From: Chrysomallon squamiferum
Lineage: Eukaryota; Mollusca; Gastropoda; Neomphalida; Peltospiridae
Length of the DNA: 64,000 nt
NCBI GenBank assembly: GCA_012295275.1
Contig: CM022671.1
Coordinates: 12,273,678 to 12,337,677 of the forward strand
Direction: 5' to 3'
Shown here: in pieces, positions 13,665 through 25,813 of the stretch
How positions within the stretch are numbered: the first letter of the stretch is position 1
Layout of the letters: each line of letters opens with the position of its first letter
The notes under the pieces: model-generated
Told to the model about the DNA's origin: nothing
Databases searched by the model: none
The model's input: the letters and a program-made list of their open reading frames with translations, nothing else
Position numbers and translations under genes: made by a program

Positions 13665-16600
13665 CTACCAGCTTGCTTTGTGTTTGTCAGCAGTTTTCCA
13701 TATAAAATCACGATGACTGGCATACAATTCTAGATTTCTATTGATGTCCATCCACTGAACATTTACAGCATCATCACCTAGTGTTCAAAATAAAACAATA
13801 TAAATAATCAGCATAAACCTTAGAAATTCATATCTTACAATTTAATATATTTTGAACATACTTTCGAAAAGTGATCGTGTGAACCAGTCTTTTCACTGGT
13901 TTTTATACCATCCTAATGACCGATTTTTTTTCTTTTAGAAAAACATATTCAGTTTCTTTACAACAACTTTTATTTTATCCTGAATGTTTGGTCAATTCAC
14001 AAAAACAACTTTATCAAGACAGTGGTATGTGCTTGTTTGGAGGTTTAACATAAAAGATTCCTTGCTGCAACCCAATACAAATAACACTTGGTGAGTTTTT
14101 CCTTTTATTTTTTCATTACACAAAATTTTTTTTAAAATTTGAAAAGATTTGTGAAACTTATTCAAAAGGCAATAATACCAACATATATAATCTTGTGTGG
14201 TAGATGTCACAGAGCAAATTCTTACCTGCATGTAATTTAAAATTTGCGACACTATCACCATTGTCATCATGGAAATTCATTGCAATTGTTTCCATCCATG
14301 AATTATCAGTATTTCTAGGATCATCAACATAACCTCTAAATACCTGATGGATCAACAGAAATCATATGGACTATAATAATAATAATAGTAGTAGTAGTAG
14401 TAGTAGTAGTAATAATACTGATAATTACAGAACATTTCAAAAATTTAGAACTTTTTCTACTAAATGTATATATCAAAACGTTTTTTACAGACTTCATTTT
14501 TGTTTTGTTTTTTTGTGTGTGGTGGAAAAACAGGTACTTAATACTGTTAACCAATAAAAGTAACAATGAAAAATAGTATAGTTCCAGTTCATAATTAATG
14601 TTAATGTCTTCTGACATGTAGCTTGTCATCAACATCTGTCAGACTTTGCAGTTACATGAGTTGACTATAGATCATGGCAACAGAAACTACACAGACAAAA
14701 GAAATTAATAAATTTTTAAAAGCCATAATTACCTACCTCTTGACCTTTAGAAAATAATGCATTAACAGCACTCTCTATTTTCTTTTTTTCTTCTGGAGTG
14801 GCTTCTAGTTTATTGAGGGCTTCCTCACTAAATTCACGTCTTATTGTGACAGTTACTGCTTCACCTGGGTCCACCATTCCCTGTAATTACACAACTGAAT
14901 ACATCAACTTATACCTTCCATTTTGCAGCATTTTAAAATAAATATAGAAAATATGAAAGTCTTTTACATTATTTCAAAATTGCATTAAACAGCTGGATTT
15001 CTGTTTTCAGACACATTTTAGATTTATTTCACCATATAAGCAAATATAGTGGAAGTATTTATTTTATTATTATGTAATTTTGCTTGTTACCCCAGGCAGA
15101 GCCCACTGTTTGTTATCTCTGCGTTGAACTGCAATGAACTGAAGAATGTTCTGACCGTTTTTGTCTTTTTCAATTTCCTTTGTACCATTTTTTCTTTTCC
15201 ACCTGTGTGGAATAAATATGCAAAATATTGGAAAAATCAAAATACATTCAGAAAGAACAACATACAACTTATTTTAGTTAAATAAGAAATATGTTGTTAT
15301 ATTGTTTTGATATGTAAGCCATAAGGTTTTTTTTGTGTACATAAATCTACTGTTCTCAAGAGTGGTGAACTGAGAAGTAAAACAGAATAATTTACTTTTT
15401 AAAATTATTTAGAACTGGAGGATTAAAAGAAACAAGTAGTTACTATCTAAAGTTAGTTAACAGCTCGAATTGCACCAAGGTACACCTAAAATATACATAT
15501 ATATGTATGTATGTGTTTGTGTGTTTTGTATAAATAAATAAAGATATTGTCCAGTATATAATATTAATGAAAAATTCAAAACAAAAAAATACACAAAAAT
15601 AATAAAAATAAATAAAGCCATTGATATTACCTAGTAACTATTGGATCTGCTGCATGATTGGGACCCCAGCGTCCTAACAACCCTCGTCCTTTTAAACCTG
15701 TTCTACCATAAGGATTCCTAAAAATAAAAAATAAAAGATAACTTAAATCTTCTCATATTTGTTACATTTTAGAAAATAAATTTCAAAATTAAAAGTATCA
15801 TAGTAACATGTGTACAAAAGATGAATTTTAAAAAATAGTATCACTGTACTTCACTAAAATGGGCTAAATAACTCTTGACACAAAACTGATGTTTACATCA
15901 CTGAGTCACATGAGATAAATCTGAAATTAATTTCACTTTAAATGACACAAAACCATTTTTTTATTTTTTTTAAATTGGATAGATAAATAGTCAGGTGCTT
16001 CAGATATTCAGACAAATTTCATTATGTGAAGGCTCAGTAATTATGTAGGTAATAACTGACTGTAAGTTTGAGAAGAGATCAGCACTGAAGTTGTTTACAT
16101 CATCAGAAATTATAAATAATTATAATATTTTTAAAGGTTAGTATATAGCTTTTCATTGTATATGATTTCAAAATAACTATTATAAACAGAAATAAAAATT
16201 ACCATTTCTAAAAATACCATTACATAAAAAAAACCGTCAAGAACACTACAGATGTTTGTGACATAAAATCAATAGTACAGATAAATTGGGTTTTGTACAC
16301 TTTAGTGATTAATTATTATAAATACTGATATTAATTGGATCCTGCAGTGTGATAGATCTTGAAACTGATGCTACAGGTTATTCAAATTCATTGTTATAAT
16401 AGTTTAATGATCAGGGATAAACAAATATTATCAAATTGTACCTACCTAGGTCTGTTTTCCACAATCTCATAGTCTCTTATATGACTCTTTCTGTTTACAT
16501 TTGCTTCTTTGTCATAGGCATTCCATTTAATAAGCTTGATCTTACTACAATAAAAAAGGAATTTGCATAGGCAGATTTATATATAATTGTCACATTGCCC

Positions 16601-17870
16601 TAAGCTGGAATGGTGTAAGGTGTTTTCAAATGATTCTTATTCCTTGACAGGTGTGGTCAGGGTAGCAATGTGGAAATGAATGGCATGCCAAGGTCACAAT
16701 GTGATTTCTTAACACTGTGCAAGAAAGAGTCTCTCAGCAATACTTCCAGAATAATATTCTAACATCTTTTCAATGTCTTAAAGCCTCAAACTCCTTACTA
16801 TAGCTCTTTATTTCCTAATTTATTTGAGCAAACTATTTTTAAACTAATGTTTATTTTATTTATTTATATTTAGCAAAATGAAATGTCAATTAAGGTCTGA
16901 CTAATATTTTATACTGTTATGACTGAGAACTGAAATATGTTACCTGTCATCCTTAGGATCTGCCCACAAAGGCAAAGGATCATCTATCAGTGATTTAGCT
17001 GTGTATTCTGGTGGCTGGTATCCTTCAAACTCTACATCCCATGGAACTTTGTCATCAGGTACATGAAAGCGTTTTAGGTCAGTGCGAGGGTAAGGTGTGG
17101 TTCGAGCCTTTATGTGGATCATTTCACCTAGTCTTCCAGCACGAGTACCCATATAGCTACTAAACTGCAGTAATAATTTACAAATTCAACTTTTAGAAAC
17201 ATACACACACAGAGTCAAACTTTGATAATTCAAACAAAAAAGGTTTAGCAACTTACTGAATTTCAAAAATTTAAATAATTCGTACAGACAGGTTCATTTC
17301 ACACTCTCTTAAATATTTTGTAAACTAGGTAAATAACAATATCAATATATGATACAACTCAAATGAATTTCACATACATGTGCACATGGATGTTAATATA
17401 AATCTACATATGCAAATATAAATTTAAAAATTGAAGAAACATTACCAGAAACATATAAACTGAAAACATGACTCCAAGTAAACACCAACACCTTGTATTT
17501 TCACCTTTACAAAGTTGTTGGAACTTATTCAAGATAATTCCATTAAATGGCATTCAAATTGCAAAAGTTTCGTTGCATAAAGGAACTTTAACAGTTTACT
17601 ACTGCAATTATGTATTATGTAAAGAGATGTGTATAGTAGGCTATTTCATTCCAGTTAATAACAATCCACTTTTCTGTAATTATGCAGGGAAGTTTGACTG
17701 TGTATTTTATAAATACATCTCTTTTTGGACCAAATGATATTTACTGTTTTACAAACAAACACACACAGACACACGTGTGTGTTTTGTGTGTGCTTGAATA
17801 ACAGAAAATGGATTTATAGTGTTTTGGAACCCAACTCTTCATATATATATTTTTTTTTTTTATTATTAGA

Positions 17871-17908
<38 letters not shown>

Positions 17909-19568
17909 TGTGTGTGTGTGTGAGTAAGTGTTTGGTTCCAAAACACTATAAATCCATTTTCTTTGTTTTGAGAAAAATGACTATTTCTGCTCTGGAGTTT
18001 ATGATGTTATGAAAAGAAGGTCTATAGTCTACTGCATGGATCAGTGGTGGGTATAGAATTTTTACTATTATTTTTATTATTATTATTATTTAAGAATATT
18101 TTATATTTTAATTAAACTTTGCAAGTGTGAAAAACTGTCAGATCAAAAGATTTTATAAAATAAACTGATTTATAAACACCCAACAACAGTTCTATTTACT
18201 AAATAGAACAATATATATCACAAATTTTTTCAGCAAAAAAAAAAAAAAACATGGAGAAAAATGGATATAAATAATTATTCACTGGAATTACAAAAATATT
18301 AAAATCCACTGAGAAAAGTTAATTACAAAACACATCAAATCAGAGCTCAAAATATGGTGCCAAAACAAACCTTTATGTTGAGAAAGCTCACTTTGGCTCG
18401 GAAAATATTTGGGTAATAGAAAAATGCAAATGCAGGAATGGCAAGAAGCAGACCACAGGTCCATATAATCAGTGTGTACTGGTTAAACTGTTTCAGTGCT
18501 CGGAGTTCCTCTGAAATCCAAATATATCATAAAAACATAGTATCACAAAGTTGCAAACTGAGGTAACAAATCTCAAATAAATTTCAAGAAAACAAAAATC
18601 TCTTTCACAATAATTTTCACATTATCTTTTATCAAGCAAAGTTCATCTATGACGAAATACAAAAAAGGGAATTACAACAAATACAAACTTGTTACATGTA
18701 CAGAACAATAAAATCAGTCAGTTATACAGAAATCATCTTCTATAAAATTATATGCAAGCTGCCAACAGTTACTTTTAATAATTGTGGAAATTTTATATCA
18801 AACATATGAATTCTGTTAATTTATAAATCTTAATTCTGTATTTATAACTAAGATTTATTTGGTTTTTAGTTTTACACGTCAACACAATATTTATGATAAA
18901 TAAAAATGCTTTATGTATATCTTTTACAAATAAGATAACTAATAAGAAAAATATTTTAACACAGTTGTTATTCCGTATTATTTTTATTAAATTTAATTTG
19001 GAAAATTCATTAAACTATGACTAAAACACTGATACATATTTTTCACTAAGTGACTAAAATTAATTTATCAACTGACTTCAGCCATTTAAATACCTCCACT
19101 ACAATTCATAGGAGATAAATTTAAATAGCTACTTCATGAACCAACATCCCATTTCTTTTCTCAGTGGATTAACAAAATTTGTCAATTTTTTATTTTCATA
19201 TCTGGAGATTATATATATATATAAACATAAACAATATAAAACAAAATTTCTAGATATATAACTTTTAGATCCTGACTACAGGTAGCGGCATTAACTGATA
19301 GGCTAGAGACAGGGCTCTTCCTCTGCACATTTTTGCTGTATTCCCAGCCGTCTGAGGCTGTCATACCATGTTAAATGAATATTTGCTATAACTGCCATAT
19401 CCATTTATGGATGGCTTGAGATTCAGCACACTTTAAAGAACAACAGCAGTAACAACAACAACAACAACAACAACAAGAACAAAAAAAATTTAAAACAAAA
19501 ATAAAAATAAAAATAAAGTAAAATAAAAAAAATAAAAAATAAAAATAATAATTAATTAATTAGAAAAC

Positions 19569-19620
<52 letters not shown>

Positions 19621-20528
19621 TAAAAACACTGCTCCTGCTAATTCTGAAACAATCTGGTGTTGGCTATAATAAAACAGCAAATGCAAAACATTGACAAAAA
19701 ATGCTCCCATATTATTATTATGTTTTCCATATTTTACTTATTATTATGTTTACCAAATTAGGGAAGCATTTCAAAGTTAAATAAGTCATTAAAATAAATA
19801 AAAATCATCAAATATGTTTATTTAATGCTTGATTTACATTTATTTAAATTTATTTTGTAAGATAAATACAACTTATTGTAACAATTTCTACAGTTTTTTC
19901 AAGGATCAGTTATTGTAATTCAATGCTGGCATAATACATATGTCACGTGTCATCATCAGACTTACAAACAACATCCATTTGTCAATCATTCTAATGAACA
20001 TTCCAAATTTATTATTATTATATAACTATAATTGATTTGCATTTTTAAAATCTTGTTTTAAATAAAGCATGTTTAAATAAAAAATCTACTTATAATCTTA
20101 CCGAAATTAGCCAAAACTGTAAACTAAATGAACACGCAAAATATATATATATATATTTTTTTTTTTTTCGGTATAATAAAACTAGTAAAACATGTCTAAT
20201 TCTAAAGTTTTGTGGCAATGCAAAAGCTCGAAAGGGAAACAACTGTAATTTGAAGTTAATTGCTATCAGTGTATCAGTCTGCTTAAACACATGTATCCCG
20301 AAAATCAAATATCTTAGTATGCATTAAACAGTCATATATTATTATATTGCAATTGGTTGCAGTGCTTGCAATTTCTATTGTTAATTTCAATTACCGTCTG
20401 ATGGTCGTCAACTGATAGTTCTGTAATGACAGTCAAAAATAGTAGCAACAGCAACAATGTACACATTAGTGACGTCACGGCATTTCCGGGATCTCACAGG
20501 TCCGTTTTAATTTTACTTGTTCATTAAA

Positions 20529-20573
<45 letters not shown>

Positions 20574-23500
20574 TTTCGGTGAATTCACGGAATTAGACTT
20601 CCTGATTAAAAAATAAATAAATAAAAACAAAAATGTTTCTATTCATGGATTTATTTTAATAATGAAATTCCTGATACTCCCTAGAAAATCTACCCTTGTG
20701 CAATTGTATTTCATTATTATTAATTTATTTTTATTTATTTTCTACTGTTTCCTTGCTGGGTTTTTTTTACTGCCCCCCCCCCCCTTCTGGAAGTCGGTGA
20801 CACCATCCTGTTCGTTCAATCCTGTGGATAGATATTTATATTTAGTACGAGCCTTTAAAATGAAATCCAACGTATTTGGGCATTGGGATACCTAATTTAG
20901 CTTTCAAGAAAACAAATCCAAACGCACAGACATACGAAAATCCCGTGAACTCATTCAGACAATTATTGGCACAAGGCACCATGCAGCATACATCATGTAA
21001 TATATTACGAACTCTGAGATATTTGTTTTAAAGTGGGTCCACAAATTGAGTCACCTTTTATGAATTTTTTAATTTTACACTCACACATTTTCAGAATTCC
21101 TGAATTTCACAGTTAACTGCCTGTGACTAATAACAATGTGAAGAGAATGTTAGCAAACTGAAAGTCCTTCATTAAAAAGTGCAGCAATTTCTGTAGGTAT
21201 TAACTGGTTATAACAATTTTATAATACTATAACATTATAAATGTACGTGAAATTTACTGTAATCTATATATTTATTATATTAATTATTATTATTACAATT
21301 AATTTACTAATTCCAAATTAAAGTTGCAATGAAAAAGAATAGCCAAATGGGAACATAGCCGAGAACTGAATCTCTGACTAACACCACATATCTAAACTCT
21401 GTACAATTCCTAGATATGACAGAAAAACCTTCGTTTTAAGAGATTTAAAAAGCAACATTCCAGCGATTCGTATACTTTACAAAACATGGTTAGTAATGAC
21501 CTGCTTGTGACAATATGCTTGTTGTTATAGCAATCCATTTTTAATGGTGGAATAATGAAATGTACATTGGTAGCTTCTTTTGAAAACGGTATGCTAGAAT
21601 TATCAGAAGTTTAAACTTTCAATAAACGACGAAAAAATCATATTAATCAATATGTTCGTGTTCTTGCTTTATTTATTTATTAACATTATTACTATTATTT
21701 ACATTTCTTTCTTTTTTCACAAATTTAATGTCAATAATCATTAATTCATCTAAATTATAAATGCGTTAATTTTTGAGTTTTGCATCTGTATGTTTTCTGA
21801 TGAACCAAATTAACATTACGAAGATCAGCTACATACATAATACCATGCATTATGAACCCCTTAACAAATTGTGAAATAGGACATGTCAATATTTGTCTGG
21901 AAATAACGACTGTTTTTATTGCAGATTTTATCAGCCATTTACTGCCCACAAAGTGGTACATCCGGCTTTATTTAATTAACAGTAATTTATGAGCGAATTA
22001 AATGGAGCATTCGATGCATGAATAATACGAAATGAACAGCTTGTTTTTCAGAGGTACTATGAAATGAAACGCCGTATTAATAAAAACCTCAGTTTCGTAA
22101 GGGTATAATTTTAACATTAATCCAGTAAATACGGTGTTCGTACTTCTACTTGTTTCTCCATATATGTGATTACACATTACTGTTGTGATCTATCGGCCAA
22201 TATGTCGTTTTCTAACTATTGTTTTCGCCTTGAGTTTGAAAAGGCGTTTAAAAATAACTTCTTTAATGTTTATCGGTAATAGTAGTCATCGTAATTCAGA
22301 ATGTGTTTGAAAAGTGAGGTTCGAAACATAACAAAAAAAAAAATAATAATAATAAAAAAAATAAAATAAAAAAATATATATAATATTAAAACAAAAGAAA
22401 AGAGACGGAAAGAAAGAAAGAAAAAAAAAACACGAACAAAGAACACAAAACATTTAATAATAAAAAGTTGAAACCTAGAAATGTATTGTTCAACAAATAA
22501 ACTGAGATAACGGTCAAAAAAAAAAAAAAATAAATAAATAATAATAATAAAAAAATACTAAAATAAATAAATAAATAGAAACTGCTCTTATCGCGGTTTA
22601 TATATATATTTACAAAAAAAACCCAGGGAATTTCTCGATGATAATGAAGATATCTGTTTATTTTTGTATGCAAAGTGCTGTCCATTATTTTAAATTTGTT
22701 CTTCAACAGAATAGCATTTCAATGGCAATTTCGCAATCACTCATTGCCATGTTATTAATATTTAATAAGACAACCTGTATATATTACATAATTTGAAACA
22801 CCTTATTATGGATCATATTTGTCATGACACACAAGCTGAATATATGAGGATCTGAATTAGTGAATACATTTAGCGAATTGCAGTTTCGTTTTGTTGTATG
22901 TTTTTTAAGTCAAGTTGAATTAGGGAGTCCAGCGATAATTCAACATGGCGGCTTTTCGTTTGACGTTCCGACGTAACCAAAATACAGGCTGATAATTCTT
23001 TATCCGAAATGCTTGGGACTGGAACTGTTTATGAATTCGGAATTTTTTGGTTTTTGGAATACAGTGAGTTAGCCTTAGAAAAGAATTCAGATCTAAATAT
23101 GAATTCCATTTATAATTCATGTACAACCATTAGTTTTAAACTAACTTCGTAACAATCGAGCTCAGAATAATGAGAGCACATGTGTTTCCTCCAGTTACGG
23201 TAACATCAAAGCTGTTCGTTAATCCCTTAATTGGTATTTGTTAATCGCACCACAGTGACATAGGAACATGCGCACATGTAATTAGTTCACAGTCATGTTA
23301 TTGGCCGAGTGGGTATTAAAAGTTTAAATAATGCAGTAATGATTGTCGTCGTTCAATTTTTGGGGTACATTTTGCATTAAAGAAACAATGAGACTTGATA
23401 CGTTTGTCCGATGCAGTTTAAAGAGGTGAATGTTAATGTTAAAAGATAAGCAAATGACGGGACCGTATAAAACAGGGAATTCAGATTTTAGAGGGTTCGG

Positions 23501-25813
23501 TTTAGAGTGGTTTCGCAGTAGTGTGTATGTGTGTGCTTGTGTGTGTTATTAAATATGTTGATTGTGAAATTAATAATTTTTACAAATTCATTAGTGTTGT
23601 AATACTTCAGTACCTGAATATATAATCTGTCTGGTAATACATGTATTCTGTTAAGAATTTTTTTTTTTTTTTTCAAACATCCAATATAACATGCATTACT
23701 TTTTTAATAGAACATTTCCATCAATGAACTATAACAGTTCTGAGAATTATATATATAAAGCTAGTGTGTGTGTAGAATCTCAGAAATCATAATAAATAAT
23801 GTAGATATACTCTATAAACTCAGAATTTTATTTAATATGTGACCATTTATACACTATTTATTTTTAAACTTAATAAACATCTACAGTTGACGTTTGTATG
23901 AAACAAGAACCTTTACACAGGAGTATAAATATGCATAAATTATGCTGGTCTCTAGAGTTATAATGAAAAACAACATTTTAAAGGGATTCATATCTCAGAA
24001 TGTTCATTTCATCAAAAATAACTTGAGAATGTCTCTATCAAAAAGTAAGCTTACCTGCAACAAATGAGGTGAGATATCCCATTTGCCAAACCAGTGAGGT
24101 GAAGAGAAATGTGGAGAATATGACTAATTATGTAATGTAACTTCTTAGACATATCTGTATTGATGCAGGAGGTATTTCAATATGATTAATAACGTGACAT
24201 TGATTATTCTACAGCCACACTTTCTTTCTGATTGAGACTCTGACTATTGTTATATACTATAACATTACTAATAGCATAAGCTGTCAGCTGAAACTGATGG
24301 AACACCTGTTACATAGATTGGAGTATTCTGGACTTTACTTACTAAGTGTTACAGAATAAAAGGAATTTTGTTTATAGCAACTTTGTTTTCTAGAGTAGAT
24401 GTATTTTGTGTCATTTACACTCACTTTACTACAGCCTTTCTCTATCTAGCTTTCATTCTCTTTGTATATGTGAACAAGAAAGATTTAAAAAACTTTGGTT
24501 AATCAAAAATATGTTGCATTAGATTCTTTAATAATAAAATAAAATAAAATAAATATATTTAAAAGGCCTTTAAAATCCACAAAACAGCCATATCTCGGTA
24601 AAAATACATTTCTTAAATAATTTATTTTCACTTTTGTTGATTAATGTTTATTTTTATTTTTTATTTAAAATGAATTATAGTAGTTAATCGGGACTTAAAC
24701 AATTGTTTTTTATTTTACATATACAATTACCTAGCCCATATTTTTAATCCTAACATCAGTCTTACTTGCTGCATGTACCGATTCTATTATCAATGGACAA
24801 AATATTTTATACCTCATATAAAATGTGATCACATTATATATTTATTTTTTTCAGTTTTCAAAGAGAGTAAAACTTTATAACAGGTATTTTCTCAATGACA
24901 AAAATTTCCCTTACACTTTCATAAAGTGAATGGCAAAGCTGTTAAATTTTTTTCTGAATATTTAATATACACATCATCCTTCAGAAATTTGGCTGTAAAC
25001 TATTGGGTCTTTCACCAATTGATTTATTTTCAATGTTTTAGTGATTTATTTTATTTTTATTCTATTCTTGGTTTTATTCATTAAACAATTAATTCTGTTA
25101 TGTATTAAAAATTATAATTTGAAGTAAAATATATATTTTTAACTCTTTCTGTGCATTTTACATTAATATGTAATAAACTGAATAAGAGAAATTGCTGTAA
25201 TAATGATATATGAAATAATAAATAAAACAAATATAGTTATAATAATTATGATGATGACGACCAAGTTAATTACTTTATCTCTTTCTTTTTACATTATTTA
25301 CATTTTAATTTTTAATTAACAAAAACGGCAATAGTAAGAGTAATAATAATAAATAATGATGACTGAATTAAATATCTCTCTTCAAGAATAACATTTTCTG
25401 GAATATATCTAATTATATATATGTTATAAAATAATTTGACAGAAATAACAGTATAAAACATGTTGAAGTGAATTATTCTTTGTTATTTATATCACAATTT
25501 GATAACAATTGTGGTAAATAATGATTAAAGAAGTAATTACTTTCTGTCATTTGCCAAAGAATTGTGAATATTCCTTGGATGTGATAATTTAACAGAAATT
25601 ATAAAACCAAATAATACTGATGATGAAATCAATTTACTTCTCACTTGCGCTGTTGACCTATGAGCTGTTTTATAAAAGACAAAAACAAGCTTAATAACAG
25701 AATCAGTTATTTTATATTTTACTAAATGTTACTTACAATATTGTGTGAAATATCACTGAAACATCAGTAACACACTTACCTTCACCAGTCTTCTTGGGAA
25801 AGCACGATGTCAT
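13665..25813 (-). CDS. NUDT9: NUDT9, ADP-ribose pyrophosphatase (9 exons)
   Basis: Exons in transcript order: 25813-25780, 18510-18371, 17164-16944, 16544-16446, 15717-15631, 15202-15091, 14880-14737, 14343-14226, 13777-13665 (stop 13667-13665). All phases agree and give 355 residues, close to the human length of 350. The family hydrolyses ADP-ribose to AMP and ribose 5-phosphate. Landmarks are [48 protein letters not shown] and RREFSEEAL (Nudix box, about residues 232-253), and the diagnostic [16 protein letters not shown]. Residues 24-44 form a hydrophobic segment encoded by exon 2, consistent with an N-terminal membrane anchor or signal; human NUDT9 also has a hydrophobic N terminus. The first two exons are joined by phase and position only and are less certain than the other seven. 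Confidence 0.9.
14376..14412. repeat. AAT/AGT trinucleotide repeat
   Basis: A short AAT then AGT microsatellite in the NUDT9 intron just upstream (in transcript sense) of exon 8, about 30 bases from the splice acceptor. Confidence 0.9.
14737..14880 (-). CDS. NUDT9: NUDT9 exon 7 carrying the Nudix catalytic box
   Basis: This 48-codon, phase-0 exon begins GMVDPGE and carries RREFSEEAL, the glutamate-rich metal-binding helix of the Nudix fold. The preceding exon ends ALPG, so the Nudix signature spans the junction. The glutamates required for metal-dependent hydrolysis are all present, so the enzyme should be active. Confidence 0.9.
17804..17961. repeat. Fold-back element with GT microsatellite in the loop
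   Basis: Arms 17804-17832 and 17933-17961 are inverted copies of about 29 bases with at most one difference. They enclose roughly 100 bases dominated by a GT repeat (17872-17922). The element sits in NUDT9 intron 2. It looks like a MITE-type or hairpin mobile-element remnant. Confidence 0.8.
19263..19478 (+). repeat. Candidate retroposon ending in an AAC repeat
   Basis: About 170 bp of distinctly more GC-rich sequence in an AT-rich intron runs straight into an AAC trinucleotide tail (about 19440-19476) and then A-rich sequence. A microsatellite tail on a composition island is typical of SINE or non-LTR retroposon 3' ends. No family was recognised. Confidence 0.4.
19569..19617. repeat. AAT microsatellite
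   Basis: About 16 AAT units in NUDT9 intron 1. Confidence 0.9.
20395..20490 (-). promoter_or_regulatory. Promoter-like patch with CRE and ETS motifs, possible alternative first exon
   Basis: A palindromic CRE TGACGTCA (20470-20477) and an ETS-type TTTCCGG (20483-20489) lie 6 bases apart in a relatively GC-rich island. On the minus strand a donor-like ACG/GTAATT follows at 20395/20394. It could be an alternative promoter and untranslated first exon of NUDT9, whose exon 2 lies about 1.9 kb further in transcript direction. Motifs are seen; function is inferred. Confidence 0.4.
20528..20571. repeat. AAT microsatellite
   Basis: About 14 AAT units next to the CRE/ETS patch. Confidence 0.9.
22984..23064. 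mobile_element. Tigger/pogo-like DNA transposon fragment
   Basis: The run TTATCCGAAATGCTTGGGAC followed by AATTCGGAATTTTTTGG and TTTTTGGAATA closely resembles the terminal region of Tigger-type (pogo superfamily) elements as I remember it. Only about 80 bp remains, with no transposase. The identification is from memory and not from a database search. Confidence 0.5.

Larger units (their letters stand above)
18511..25779 (-). other. NUDT9 intron 1 (7.3 kb)
   Basis: The longest intron of the gene. It contains the candidate retroposon (19263-19478), AAT microsatellites, a CRE/ETS promoter-like patch (20395-20490), a run of 12 C at 20773-20784 and a Tigger-like fragment (22984-23064). No further coding exon was recognised. 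Confidence 0.6.

Noticed and set aside
22319-22345. tRNA-like B-box (GGTTCGAAA) suggesting a tRNA gene or tRNA-derived SINE
   Set aside because: No matching A-box or cloverleaf could be placed at the expected distance.
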